The translations under genes and the position numbers were made by a program. 54,643 bases of DNA. Source: UBA4717 sp045536775 (GTDB taxonomy: Bacteria > Bacillota > Clostridia > Oscillospirales > CAG-272). This document shows positions 1 through 7,134 of this stretch, in pieces (position 1 is the first letter of the stretch; each line of letters starts with the position of its first letter). Location of the stretch: NCBI GenBank assembly GCA_045536775.1, contig JAZSOD010000004.1, positions 1 through 54,643 of the forward strand, read 5' to 3'. The notes beneath the pieces are model-generated. The model was not told the origin of the DNA. It saw nothing but the letters and a program-made list of their open reading frames with translations, and did no database searches.

Positions 1-45
1 TTTTTTATTTGTGTCGTAGAAATAAGGCTTAGCACTTGTATACAT
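1..45 (-). CDS. rpsI: Ribosomal protein S9, N-terminal fragment (cut by window edge)
   Basis: Only the first 15 codons are inside the window (MYTSAKPYFYDTNKK). S9 is a small-subunit ribosomal protein whose C-terminal tail reaches the P site. The call rests on its place 25 bases downstream of rplM, since rplM-rpsI is a near-universal bacterial pair, and on the MY-x-S-KP-Y-FY opening seen in clostridial S9. A purine-rich GGAAAGGAAG sequence precedes the ATG. The usual GTGRRK motif appears altered to DTNKK, which is odd and lowers confidence. The rest of the gene lies outside the window. Confidence 0.7.
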   Translation of the reverse strand, partial: MYTSAKPYFYDTNKK

Positions 46-70
46 TATTCTTTTCTTCCTTTCCTGTTAA

Positions 71-496
71 TCAGCCGATTGTCTCGGGCTTCTGAGCTGC
101 GTGAGCGTGTTCAGCACCTGCATATACGTGGAGACGGTTAAAGGAGTTTGCGCCGATTGTGTTCTTGGGGAGCATTCCCTTAACTGCAAGCTCCATAGCG
201 AGCTCGGGCTTTGTAGCCATAAGAGTCTTGTACTGTACTTCCTTAAGACCGCCGATGTAACCGGAGTGGTGACGGTAGTACTTCTGCTCAAGCTTCTTAC
301 CGGTAAGAATAGCCTTGGAAGCGTTGATGATTATTACGAATTCACCGCAATCAGCATGAGGTGTGAATTCAGGTCTGTGCTTACCTCTGAGGATAGTAGC
401 AGCGAGAACAGCAGTTCTTCCGAGGGGCTTGTCAGCCGCATCGATCACGTACCACTTACGCTCGAGGTTTTCTTTCTTTGCCATAAATGTAGACAT
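71..496 (-). CDS. rplM: Ribosomal protein L13
   Basis: Large-subunit ribosomal protein L13, an early assembly protein that binds 23S rRNA. The 141-residue product is normal length for the family. It shows the typical WYVIDA opening (residues 16-21), LGRTAVLAATILRGKHRPEF, the VIINASK segment and the MLPKN motif near residue 108. The ATG at 496 has a GGAGG sequence 9 bases upstream, so I prefer it over the internal ATG four codons later. It is co-transcribed with rpsI 25 bases downstream. A consensus promoter and a hairpin leader lie upstream. Confidence 0.97.
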   Translation of the reverse strand: MSTFMAKKENLERKWYVIDAADKPLGRTAVLAATILRGKHRPEFTPHADCGEFVIIINASKAILTGKKLEQKYYRHHSGYIGGLKEVQYKTLMATKPELAMELAVKGMLPKNTIGANSFNRLHVYAGAEHAHAAQKPETIG

Positions 497-570
497 TTAA
501 GTAATCCTCCGTGTAAAGGTTAATATTAGTTTTTTTGGGCACAACTACAGTATCTGTGCCAAATCAAGCC
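497..570 (-). promoter_or_regulatory. Possible L13-type mRNA leader hairpin
   Basis: The roughly 70-base untranslated leader of rplM contains a stem GGCACA (plus-strand 555-560) paired with TGTGCC (538-543) around a 10-11 base loop. Position and size resemble the autoregulatory L13 leader described for Firmicutes. I cannot check the covariance model, so regulation is inference. Confidence 0.4.
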
Positions 571-575
571 TTGTC

Positions 576-604
576 ATTATAACACAACGGGGTAGTGATG
601 TCAA
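576..604 (-). promoter_or_regulatory. Sigma-A promoter for rplM-rpsI
   Basis: On the minus strand TTGACA (604-599) and TATAAT (581-576) are separated by exactly 17 bases, a perfect match to the vegetative consensus. This fits a highly expressed ribosomal protein operon. Confidence 0.88.
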
Positions 605-789
605 TACTTTTTTGAAACTTTTTTCGATTTATTTAATTTAGTATCGTACAATCTCTTGAAATCTCTTTTTTTCTCGTTTTATCTCTCGTTTTCAAAAGGT
701 GAAAATATAATTTTTTTGAATTCAATTTGAATATTAAGCTATCCGTATTAATAAAATGTACTGTAAATCTAAAACGGACACATTAAAAC
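605..789. other. AT-rich intergenic region between divergent genes
   Basis: Between the rplM promoter and the ribosome binding site of the S1-domain gene there is no convincing coding sequence. The stretch is A/T-rich with T runs and several TCTC repeats (about 650-690). The promoter of the S1-domain gene must lie here, but no clear -35/-10 pair stands out. Confidence 0.5.
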
Positions 790-803
790 GGAGGGTAAAC
801 ATT

Positions 804-1745
804 ATGACAACGAATTTATATCTAACCGAAGGATCATATTTATTGACCGAGACCAACAGGGAACTTATCGGTAGCCTGTACGGGCTCGAGCGCGCTATGA
901 ATGAGGGAATAATCCTTGAATCAACTGCTATAAAATGCGACAACGACCTGCGTCTCAGCGTCGATCTGGGAAACTATATAGGGTACATAGATAAAGACGA
1001 AGCGGTTCTGACGTTTGGAGAAGAAACTAAGGACATAGCGGTGATAACGAGGGTAGGGAAGCCTGTTTGCTTCAAGGTTATAAGCATAAGCCGAGATAAC
1101 TACGGCGATCCTATTATAAAGCTGAGCAGAAGGGAAGCCCAACGCGAATACGTCGAAAGCGTACTGAGATGGTCAATGCCGGGTGATATTTTATCTGCCA
1201 AGGTAACTCACCTTGAACAATTTGGCGCGTTTGTGGACATAGGTTGCGGAGTAATATCGCTATTATCTATCGATTCAATATCAGTATCGAGAATCTCACA
1301 TCCGCGCGACAGATTCAGTGTAGGCTCAGATATACGGTGTGTTGTTCGCAAGAATGAGGATGAAGGGCGCCGCATATACGTTACACACAAAGAGCTTCTT
1401 GGATCGTGGGAAGAAAACGTATCTGCATTCAATATCGGTCAAACGGTAACGGGGATAGTCAGAAGCGTCGAAGACTACGGTATATTTGTTGAGCTGTCCC
1501 CCAATCTCGCAGGTCTTGCGGAATACAAAGCTGACGTTTATCCCGGACAGTCGGCGGCGGTCTTTATCAAAAACATCATTCCGGAACGAATGAAGGTGAA
1601 GCTCGTTCTTATCGACACTTACGATACACCCGGAGCATCGGTCGAAAAATGCAAATATTACGTACCCGATGGTACAGAGCGAATTGAAGAATGGACTTAT
1701 TCGCCCGACGTTTGCGAAAAGGTTATAAAAACAGTCTTCGAGTAA
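804..1745 (+). CDS. S1 RNA-binding domain protein
   Basis: Predicted RNA-binding protein of 313 residues with S1-type OB folds. The clearest repeats are near residues 126-200 (GDILSAKVTHLEQFGAFVDI) and 208-275 (GQTVTGIVRSVEDYGIFVEL). A degenerate first repeat covers about 38-115. The family includes ribosomal protein S1 and short clostridial S1-like proteins, where the usual role is binding mRNA. The ATG at 804 has GGAGGG 8 bases upstream, whereas an in-frame ATG 48 bases earlier has no such site. The next gene is a cytidylate-kinase-like protein, echoing the common cmk-rpsA neighbourhood, but with its own promoter. Whether this is the main S1 of the cell is not shown. Confidence 0.85.
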   Translation: MTTNLYLTEGSYLLTETNRELIGSLYGLERAMNEGIILESTAIKCDNDLRLSVDLGNYIGYIDKDEAVLTFGEETKDIAVITRVGKPVCFKVISISRDNYGDPIIKLSRREAQREYVESVLRWSMPGDILSAKVTHLEQFGAFVDIGCGVISLLSIDSISVSRISHPRDRFSVGSDIRCVVRKNEDEGRRIYVTHKELLGSWEENVSAFNIGQTVTGIVRSVEDYGIFVELSPNLAGLAEYKADVYPGQSAAVFIKNIIPERMKVKLVLIDTYDTPGASVEKCKYYVPDGTERIEEWTYSPDVCEKVIKTVFE

Positions 1746-1763
1746 AATGTTAACAAATTGCGG

Positions 1764-1793
1764 TTGACTTTTAATGCGTGAAACGTTTATAAT
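1764..1793 (+). promoter_or_regulatory. Sigma-A promoter for the cytidylate-kinase-like gene
   Basis: TTGACT (1764-1769) and TATAAT (1788-1793) are separated by 18 bases and lie 25 bases before the GTG start. Confidence 0.75.
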
Positions 1794-1817
1794 ATAGAAA
1801 AGCGAGGAGGTGCAAAC

Positions 1818-2441
1818 GTGTATAACAACACTGTAATTACCATAGGAAGACAATATGGAAGCGGAGGACGCGAGATCGGAAAGAAATTATCCGAAATACT
1901 CGGAATCTCGTATTATGACGACGAGCTTATATCTATGGCGGCCAAAAACAGCGGTCTTAACCACGACGTACTGACAGACGTCGATGAAAAAGCGACAAAC
2001 AGTCTGTTATATACGCTTGCAATGAGTGGATCACTTTTTGGCGGCAATGCAGCTATGGCATACGAAATGCCGATAAACGATAAATTGTATATAGCTCAAT
2101 CGGAGGTTATAAAGGAACTCGCCGAAAAAGAGTGTTGTGTAATAATCGGAAGATGCGCAGATTACGTACTAAAGGATTATCCGAGTGCTATCAACATCTT
2201 TATTTATGCAGACCTTGACAAAAGGGCAGAGCGAGTAGCCGCCGCCAGAGGAATAACGGAAGCAAAAGCGAAGGATCTGATAATCAAGACCGACAAGCAG
2301 CGCGCGAATTACTATAACTATTACACAAGTCTCAAATGGGGTCGCATTGAAAATTATGACCTCTGCATCGATAGCGGAAAAACAGGCGAAGACAAAGCGG
2401 CGGAAATAATCGCCAATTACGTCCGTACATTAAAAGCATAA
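1818..2441 (+). CDS. Cytidylate kinase-like family protein
   Basis: P-loop kinase of 207 residues with the cytidylate-kinase-like opening ITIGRQYGSGGREIGKKLSE, a glycine-rich nucleotide-binding loop, followed by YYDDELI. The CVIIGRCADYVL segment (about 112-123) and an arginine-rich lid (RAERVAAARGI) complete the fold. The family is related to Cmk, but many members are of uncertain substrate, so phosphorylation of CMP is not assured. The start is GTG at 1818 with AGGAGG 7 bases upstream. It has its own promoter, and a strong terminator follows. Confidence 0.85.
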   Translation: MYNNTVITIGRQYGSGGREIGKKLSEILGISYYDDELISMAAKNSGLNHDVLTDVDEKATNSLLYTLAMSGSLFGGNAAMAYEMPINDKLYIAQSEVIKELAEKECCVIIGRCADYVLKDYPSAINIFIYADLDKRAERVAAARGITEAKAKDLIIKTDKQRANYYNYYTSLKWGRIENYDLCIDSGKTGEDKAAEIIANYVRTLKA

Positions 2442-2457
2442 ATAAGTCTGAATGCAG

Positions 2458-2487
2458 AGAGGGGTATATACTTACCCCTCTGTTTTT
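2458..2487 (+). terminator. Rho-independent terminator
   Basis: A 9-bp stem AGAGGGGTA / TACCCCTCT with a 6-base loop, followed by GTTTTT. It lies 16 bases after the kinase-like gene. Confidence 0.85.
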
Positions 2488-2493
2488 CTCGAT

Positions 2494-2531
2494 CTCCTAT
2501 TATACAAAATCAAAATTTTGTATAATAGGAG
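2494..2531. repeat. Perfect 17-bp inverted repeat with 4-base loop
   Basis: Arms 2494-2510 and 2515-2531 are exactly complementary (CTCCTATTATACAAAAT and its complement) around CAAA. The element sits between two terminators in a convergent gap. It has no T tract, so it is not a normal terminator. Confidence 0.8.
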
Positions 2532-2566
2532 GGAGTGGTTAGGATATAAAATAGCAGATAAAGCGA

Positions 2567-2590
2567 AAAAGTCGGCAAGCGCCGACTTTT
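2567..2590 (-). terminator. Terminator of the clpE-like gene
   Basis: The stem AAAAGTCGGC / GCCGACTTTT has an AAGC loop (read on the plus strand). The minus-strand transcript ends in a T run. It begins two bases beyond the stop codon of the Clp gene. Confidence 0.85.
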
Positions 2591-2592
2591 CA

Positions 2593-4941
2593 TTATATGC
2601 ATTCAAATTGCAGATTCATGTCATTTGCGTCAATAGACACTGCAGTAATTTTCGTTTCATAGCTTTTTATAATTTGCTCGGCTATATAATCCTCGACCTC
2701 GGTCTGTATATACCTACGCATATTGCGAGCCCCGTATTTAGCTGAAAACGATTTTTCTGCAATAAACGCGACAGCTGCATCGCTCCACGTAATTCTGATG
2801 TCTTTTTCCGAGAGCGCTTCCTTGAGCTCTCCAAGCATAATAAGAGCTATGGAGGCAAAATCTGTCTTGCTGAGTGAATTAAACGTGATGATCTCATCGA
2901 CTCGGTTCATAAATTCAGGACGAAGGAATTTACTCAAAGCTTTTTCGGTTTTAGCTTCATTAATACCTTGTTCGCTGATTGCAAAGCCTGCAGCACCGCT
3001 ATTACTGTCTGAACCTGCGTTTGTTGTCATTATTAATATCGTATTCTCAAAGTTGACGATCTTTCCATGAGCATCGGTTATTCTGCCATCGTCCAAAATT
3101 TGTAACAAAATGTTCATAATTTCGGGGTGTGCCTTTTCAATTTCATCAAAAAGGATCACCGAATACGGCTTTCTGCGTATTTTTTCAGTCAGCTGGCCCG
3201 CATCGTCATAACCGACATATCCGGGAGGAGCGCCGATAATTCTCGATACGGCGTGTTTTTCCATAAATTCAGACATATCAAGTCTTATAAGAGCTTCAGG
3301 CGAGTTAAACAGGTCTTCTGCAAGCGTTTTTACGAGTTGTGTTTTACCTACACCAGTAGGACCCGCAAAAATAAACGAAACAGGCTTTTTCTTGTACGAA
3401 ACTCCTGCGCGGTTGCGTTTAATAGCCCTTACTACCGATTCTACCGCTTTGTCCTGCCCTACTATTCTCTGTTTAAGCCGTGCTTCGAGTCCGTCAAGAC
3501 GTTTGAATTCGCTTTCGTTGATGCTTGATGCGGGAATTCCTGTCCAAACCTCTATAACGTCAGCTATATCGTCAAGCGAAAGGCAAACCGCATCCCGTTC
3601 AGGCTTTATTGCATCGTATTCACCCTGAAGCTTCATTGACTCGGACTTCAGTCCCGCAAGTCTTTCATAATCCTCTGTGGGAACAGTTTCTTTGGAGGCA
3701 AGTTCGGCTTCAAGAGCTTCGATCCGACGGTTAACGTCGATCAATTTAGAGACTATCTCTTCGCAGCTATTTATAACAGGCGAATTCAGTACAACGTGTG
3801 CCGCTGCCTCGTCAACGAGATCAATCGCCTTGTCCGGCAAATATCTGTCGGTAATATAACGTTCGCTAAGAATTACTGCGCGCTCGGCAATATCGTCCGA
3901 TATAGCAACACCGTGATAATTCTCGTAATAATGCTTGATGCCTTTAATTATGTCGATCGTTTGTTCAACAGATGGTTCATCAATAACAACGGGTTGAAAG
4001 CGCCTTTCAAGCGCAGAATCCTTCTCGATATGCTTTCTGTATTCGGTAAGTGTTGTTGCACCGATGACCTGTATTTCACCTCGAGAAAGCGCAGGCTTGA
4101 GAATGTTGGCGGCATTCATACTTCCTTCCGCCTCTCCTGCACCCACGAGATTGTGGACCTCGTCAATTGCAAGGATCGCGTTTCCTTTTTTACGAACATC
4201 AGCAAGGAGTCCCTGCATTCTTGCCTCAAATTGACCTCTGAATTGAGTGCCAGCAACAAGCGCGGTCAGATCTACAAGATAAATCTCCTTGTCCTTGAGC
4301 TTTGCAGGCACGTCGTTATCAACTATTCTCTGAGCGAGAGCCTCGGCAACGGCCGTTTTACCAACGCCGGGCTCTCCTATAAGACACGGGTTGTTCTTCT
4401 GGCGTCTGCAAAGTATTTGCATAACTCTCTCAAGCTCACGCTTGCGTCCTATGATCCTGTCGATACTTCCTTTTTTGGCTTTTTCGTTCAGATTTGTGCA
4501 AAATTGTGTAAGATATTTGTATTTAGGCGAGTCTTTCTCATTCTTCTGGCGTTTGGAAGCGTCAGCGCTTCCCTGCCCTTGCATTTTAGATATAATTTCA
4601 CCAAACGGATGCGGCTTGCCACCGAAAAGCTTGTTAAGGTCTATGCTTGGCGCACGTCCCTCAGACGCGGGCTCCTTATCCTCTGTTGAAGTCACAGCCT
4701 CGGTGTCCTGTTCGCCGTCATTAATCGATTCAGCAAACATTTCTATATTTTCCTCAAGATTGTCAAAATCGATCTCATCGGGTGAAATTCCGAGATTTTT
4801 GATTATATCGTCAACAGGCTTAAGACCGAGGTCCTTTGCGCATTTAAGGCAAATCCCCTGGGTTGACGACGTGCCGTCAGGTTCCATCTTTGTCATAAAC
4901 ACAACGGCTATACGTTTGTGACAAATTGCACATTTTTCCAT
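2593..4941 (-). CDS. clpE: ClpE-like AAA+ unfoldase (Clp protease ATP-binding subunit)
   Basis: Hexameric HSP100 ATPase of 782 residues that would unfold proteins and feed them to ClpP. The N-terminus carries a four-cysteine zinc motif (C4, C7, C31, C34), as in ClpE, instead of the double Clp_N repeat of ClpC. Two AAA+ modules follow: Walker A GEPGVGKT with IDEVH, then GPTGVGKT with LFDEIEKAH. A coiled middle domain lies between them, and an arginine-finger region and a C-terminal D2-small domain (FSAKYGARNMRRYIQ) close the protein. GAAGF before the D2 small domain may be the ClpP-binding loop. It is the last gene after a DUF5711-like gene and cvpA. Its own ribosome binding site is weak, so it may depend on the operon. 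Confidence 0.88.
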   Translation of the reverse strand: MEKCAICHKRIAVVFMTKMEPDGTSSTQGICLKCAKDLGLKPVDDIIKNLGISPDEIDFDNLEENIEMFAESINDGEQDTEAVTSTEDKEPASEGRAPSIDLNKLFGGKPHPFGEIISKMQGQGSADASKRQKNEKDSPKYKYLTQFCTNLNEKAKKGSIDRIIGRKRELERVMQILCRRQKNNPCLIGEPGVGKTAVAEALAQRIVDNDVPAKLKDKEIYLVDLTALVAGTQFRGQFEARMQGLLADVRKKGNAILAIDEVHNLVGAGEAEGSMNAANILKPALSRGEIQVIGATTLTEYRKHIEKDSALERRFQPVVIDEPSVEQTIDIIKGIKHYYENYHGVAISDDIAERAVILSERYITDRYLPDKAIDLVDEAAAHVVLNSPVINSCEEIVSKLIDVNRRIEALEAELASKETVPTEDYERLAGLKSESMKLQGEYDAIKPERDAVCLSLDDIADVIEVWTGIPASSINESEFKRLDGLEARLKQRIVGQDKAVESVVRAIKRNRAGVSYKKKPVSFIFAGPTGVGKTQLVKTLAEDLFNSPEALIRLDMSEFMEKHAVSRIIGAPPGYVGYDDAGQLTEKIRRKPYSVILFDEIEKAHPEIMNILLQILDDGRITDAHGKIVNFENTILIMTTNAGSDSNSGAAGFAISEQGINEAKTEKALSKFLRPEFMNRVDEIITFNSLSKTDFASIALIMLGELKEALSEKDIRITWSDAAVAFIAEKSFSAKYGARNMRRYIQTEVEDYIAEQIIKSYETKITAVSIDANDMNLQFECI

Positions 4942-4967
4942 TGAAGTTATTTGCGCCTTTCAAAAAA

Positions 4968-5702
4968 TTATTGCATTATATCAATTATCAATCCTGCGTC
5001 TGCTACTGTTGTGTATGACACAGATGATTCGAGAGCAGACCTACTCCAGAAACTATCGTCGGCTTCACCGACCGCCGACGCTAGTCCCGACACTACGTTG
5101 ACAACTATAACCGTAACAATAAGACCCTTAACAAGTCCGAGTATAGCACCCGAAAGCTTGTTTGCAAATTTTAGCACAGGGAGCTTAAACATCAAATTTA
5201 GGAGTTTGAGCAAAAGGTTGATGACAACAAGAGCTATAACAAACACAATCAAAAAGCCAAAGATATTACTTACCGTTTCGGCGGTTGATTCAACTATGAA
5301 ATCAGAAAGCTTATCCGCGATCTCGTCCGTTTTGAAAGAATCGATCGTTGGTTTTATATTGTTTTCATAATACTCTTTGATGGAACTTATGTCAATTCCG
5401 TATTTATTCAGAATATCTGTAAGAGCATCCGGCTTATCCTCGAGTATCTGCTCGGGAGAAATAGTTTCGGTTCCGCCGTTCATGAGCGATTCAAACTCTT
5501 CCGACGTATTGTTGGTAAAATACGGAGTTATAACGTGCTCGTTTATATAGTGGGACGGATAACTGTAAAAGTTGACCGCGAGTATGATGGAAACTCCAAG
5601 CGATACAAGTCCCATAATAGATTTTATTAAGCCCTTACGGTAACCAAGCCAAACAAAAATTATAAGCACTGCCAATACGGCAACATCAAGAAAAAATCCC
5701 AT
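4968..5702 (-). CDS. CvpA family membrane protein
   Basis: Integral membrane protein of 244 residues of the CvpA (colicin V production-like) family, whose biochemical role is poorly understood. The N-terminus has the typical two hydrophobic helices around the WLGYRKGLIKSIMGL segment. A polar extracytoplasmic stretch spans about 45-130. Further helices run about 140-165 and 180-210, including the LSGAILGLVKGLI motif shared by the family. The start has GGAGG 8 bases upstream, and only two bases separate it from the preceding gene. The Clp gene follows after 26 bases. Confidence 0.85.
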   Translation of the reverse strand: MGFFLDVAVLAVLIIFVWLGYRKGLIKSIMGLVSLGVSIILAVNFYSYPSHYINEHVITPYFTNNTSEEFESLMNGGTETISPEQILEDKPDALTDILNKYGIDISSIKEYYENNIKPTIDSFKTDEIADKLSDFIVESTAETVSNIFGFLIVFVIALVVINLLLKLLNLMFKLPVLKFANKLSGAILGLVKGLIVTVIVVNVVSGLASAVGEADDSFWSRSALESSVSYTTVADAGLIIDIMQ

Positions 5703-5704
5703 TA

Positions 5705-6937
5705 TTATTCCTCCGTTATTCTAATTCTATAAGTTTCATCGGGTTCTTCAAAATCAACAAGCTGAGCAAAGTTAACATAACACACAAGGCTTGAGTAATC
5801 TGATTGCAGCATAGCCTTGTCAGCTCCCGTATCAATTTTACAAACCCTCGCTTCGGCGTTTGCAAAATCAAATTTTATAACGGTATTATTAGTAAGAAGC
5901 AGTGCGCAGGTACCGTTAAGATCAATATAGTTTATTTTACCTTTGACTTCTTCTTTCGCGAGCACCTCGCCTCTATAAGTATAAAAGCTCGCTTCGTTTT
6001 CACTTCCGATTATATTCTTTTCTGAATATATCATCATAAAGTCATCCGCGAATGAGTAACCACTTATATCGGTCTGAATGTTGTATTCTCTTATGAGCTT
6101 GTCCTTTTCATCAAAGAAGCGCAAATATCGGTCAGTCAGCAGTACAAGATTGCCACGCATATATTTTACTGCAAGAGGAAACTCATCATAGTAAGTAAAG
6201 GATGGGGTTTCCGATTCGGTGTTAACTTTTACAACGTTCAGCTCACATACGAATCTGCTGTCAGATGCGCTAACAGAAGCGTATGCAAGCTTTTTACCGT
6301 CATAGTCGAATGAAAACGTGTAGTTGTTTTTGAAAACACGTGATGTAAGCTCATAGTCTGAATTGTAAATATTGAATACAGTCTTATATTCCCTGTCGCG
6401 CGTCATTATAGCGTAGCTGCCCTTGTCAGTCATAACAGCGCCCGAGATCGGGTACTCAAGCTTTTGTGAATATAATTTTGCGAAGGTACTAAAGATAACA
6501 TACGAGTGGCCGGACATATCGTAACATAGTCCATATCGATTACCCAGAGAAAAATACGGTGATGAGTAAACTTCATCTATCTGCAAAACCGAACTTCCGT
6601 TTGTATCGTAAAGAGATATGCCGCCGGTTCCCGCGCTTACCAGGTCGCCGTTAAATAGAGCGAGTGCTTTCGAATCTGAGGTAGGATAATGGAGCTTTTG
6701 CGTGGTTATAAGCGTATCCTCTTCGCTTGTAACGTACTTTAACATATACTGAAAATTTTCTATTGAAACGTCTTCTCTAAAAAAAGACAGGGTGATAACA
6801 ACAAACAGTACCGCAACAGTAAGTGTTATAAATTTTGCATATCTGAACGCGGATGATACGCCTTCGTAATAGCTACTTACTGCAGGTTCCGTCACAGCAG
6901 AATCTACCTTGGTTGCATCATATTTCACATCCGACAC
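5705..6937 (-). CDS. Membrane-anchored protein, DUF5711-like (probable beta-propeller)
   Basis: Protein of 410 residues of unknown function. One transmembrane helix near residues 35-52 follows a cytoplasmic N-terminus of about 34 residues. The rest would lie outside the membrane and consists of repeated short beta-rich units (for example GGISLYDTNGSSVLQ and SYVIFSTFAKLYSQK), which suggests a propeller-like sensor. It resembles clostridial DUF5711 proteins as I remember them; I could not run a search. The ATG has GGGAGGTG 6 bases upstream. It heads an operon with cvpA and a Clp unfoldase, so a role in envelope sensing or protein quality control is a guess. Confidence 0.65.
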   Translation of the reverse strand: MSDVKYDATKVDSAVTEPAVSSYYEGVSSAFRYAKFITLTVAVLFVVITLSFFREDVSIENFQYMLKYVTSEEDTLITTQKLHYPTSDSKALALFNGDLVSAGTGGISLYDTNGSSVLQIDEVYSSPYFSLGNRYGLCYDMSGHSYVIFSTFAKLYSQKLEYPISGAVMTDKGSYAIMTRDREYKTVFNIYNSDYELTSRVFKNNYTFSFDYDGKKLAYASVSASDSRFVCELNVVKVNTESETPSFTYYDEFPLAVKYMRGNLVLLTDRYLRFFDEKDKLIREYNIQTDISGYSFADDFMMIYSEKNIIGSENEASFYTYRGEVLAKEEVKGKINYIDLNGTCALLLTNNTVIKFDFANAEARVCKIDTGADKAMLQSDYSSLVCYVNFAQLVDFEEPDETYRIRITEE

Positions 6938-6971
6938 CTCCCTGTCTAATAAGCTAAATGCATACAGATAT

Positions 6972-6980
6972 ATTATATCA
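6972..6980 (-). promoter_or_regulatory. Extended -10 promoter for the DUF5711-cvpA-clp operon
   Basis: TGATATAAT on the minus strand is an extended -10 element. No good -35 is present 16-18 bases upstream. It lies about 35 bases before the ATG at 6937. Confidence 0.5.
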
Positions 6981-7066
6981 TTTTGAGTCGCACAAATATT
7001 GATACTAAGTGTACAGTTTGTTAATATTTTGTTTCTAAAGTTTGTTAAAAATTAAAGGCTATGGTA

Positions 7067-7095
7067 TTGATATTATTGTAAATATATGATATAAT
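7067..7095 (+). promoter_or_regulatory. Sigma-A promoter for the polA-to-mntP unit
   Basis: TTGATA (7067-7072) and an extended TGATATAAT (-10 hexamer at 7090-7095) are separated by 17 bases. Transcription should start near 7102. This excludes the upstream in-frame start codon at 7099 and supports the ATG at 7135. It is the only clear promoter seen before mntP. Confidence 0.8.
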
Positions 7096-7134
7096 ATTTT
7101 GATAGAAATCCTCACAAATTCGAGGTGGAGTGAA

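Noticed and set aside
2452..2745. A 97-codon plus-strand frame spanning the palindrome and the end of the clp gene
   Set aside because: It crosses a terminator, an inverted repeat and another terminator, then runs antisense to the clp coding sequence. The translation has no protein-like features.
3796..4689. A 297-codon plus-strand frame
   Set aside because: It lies entirely antisense to the clpE-like gene, whose AAA+ motifs are unmistakable.
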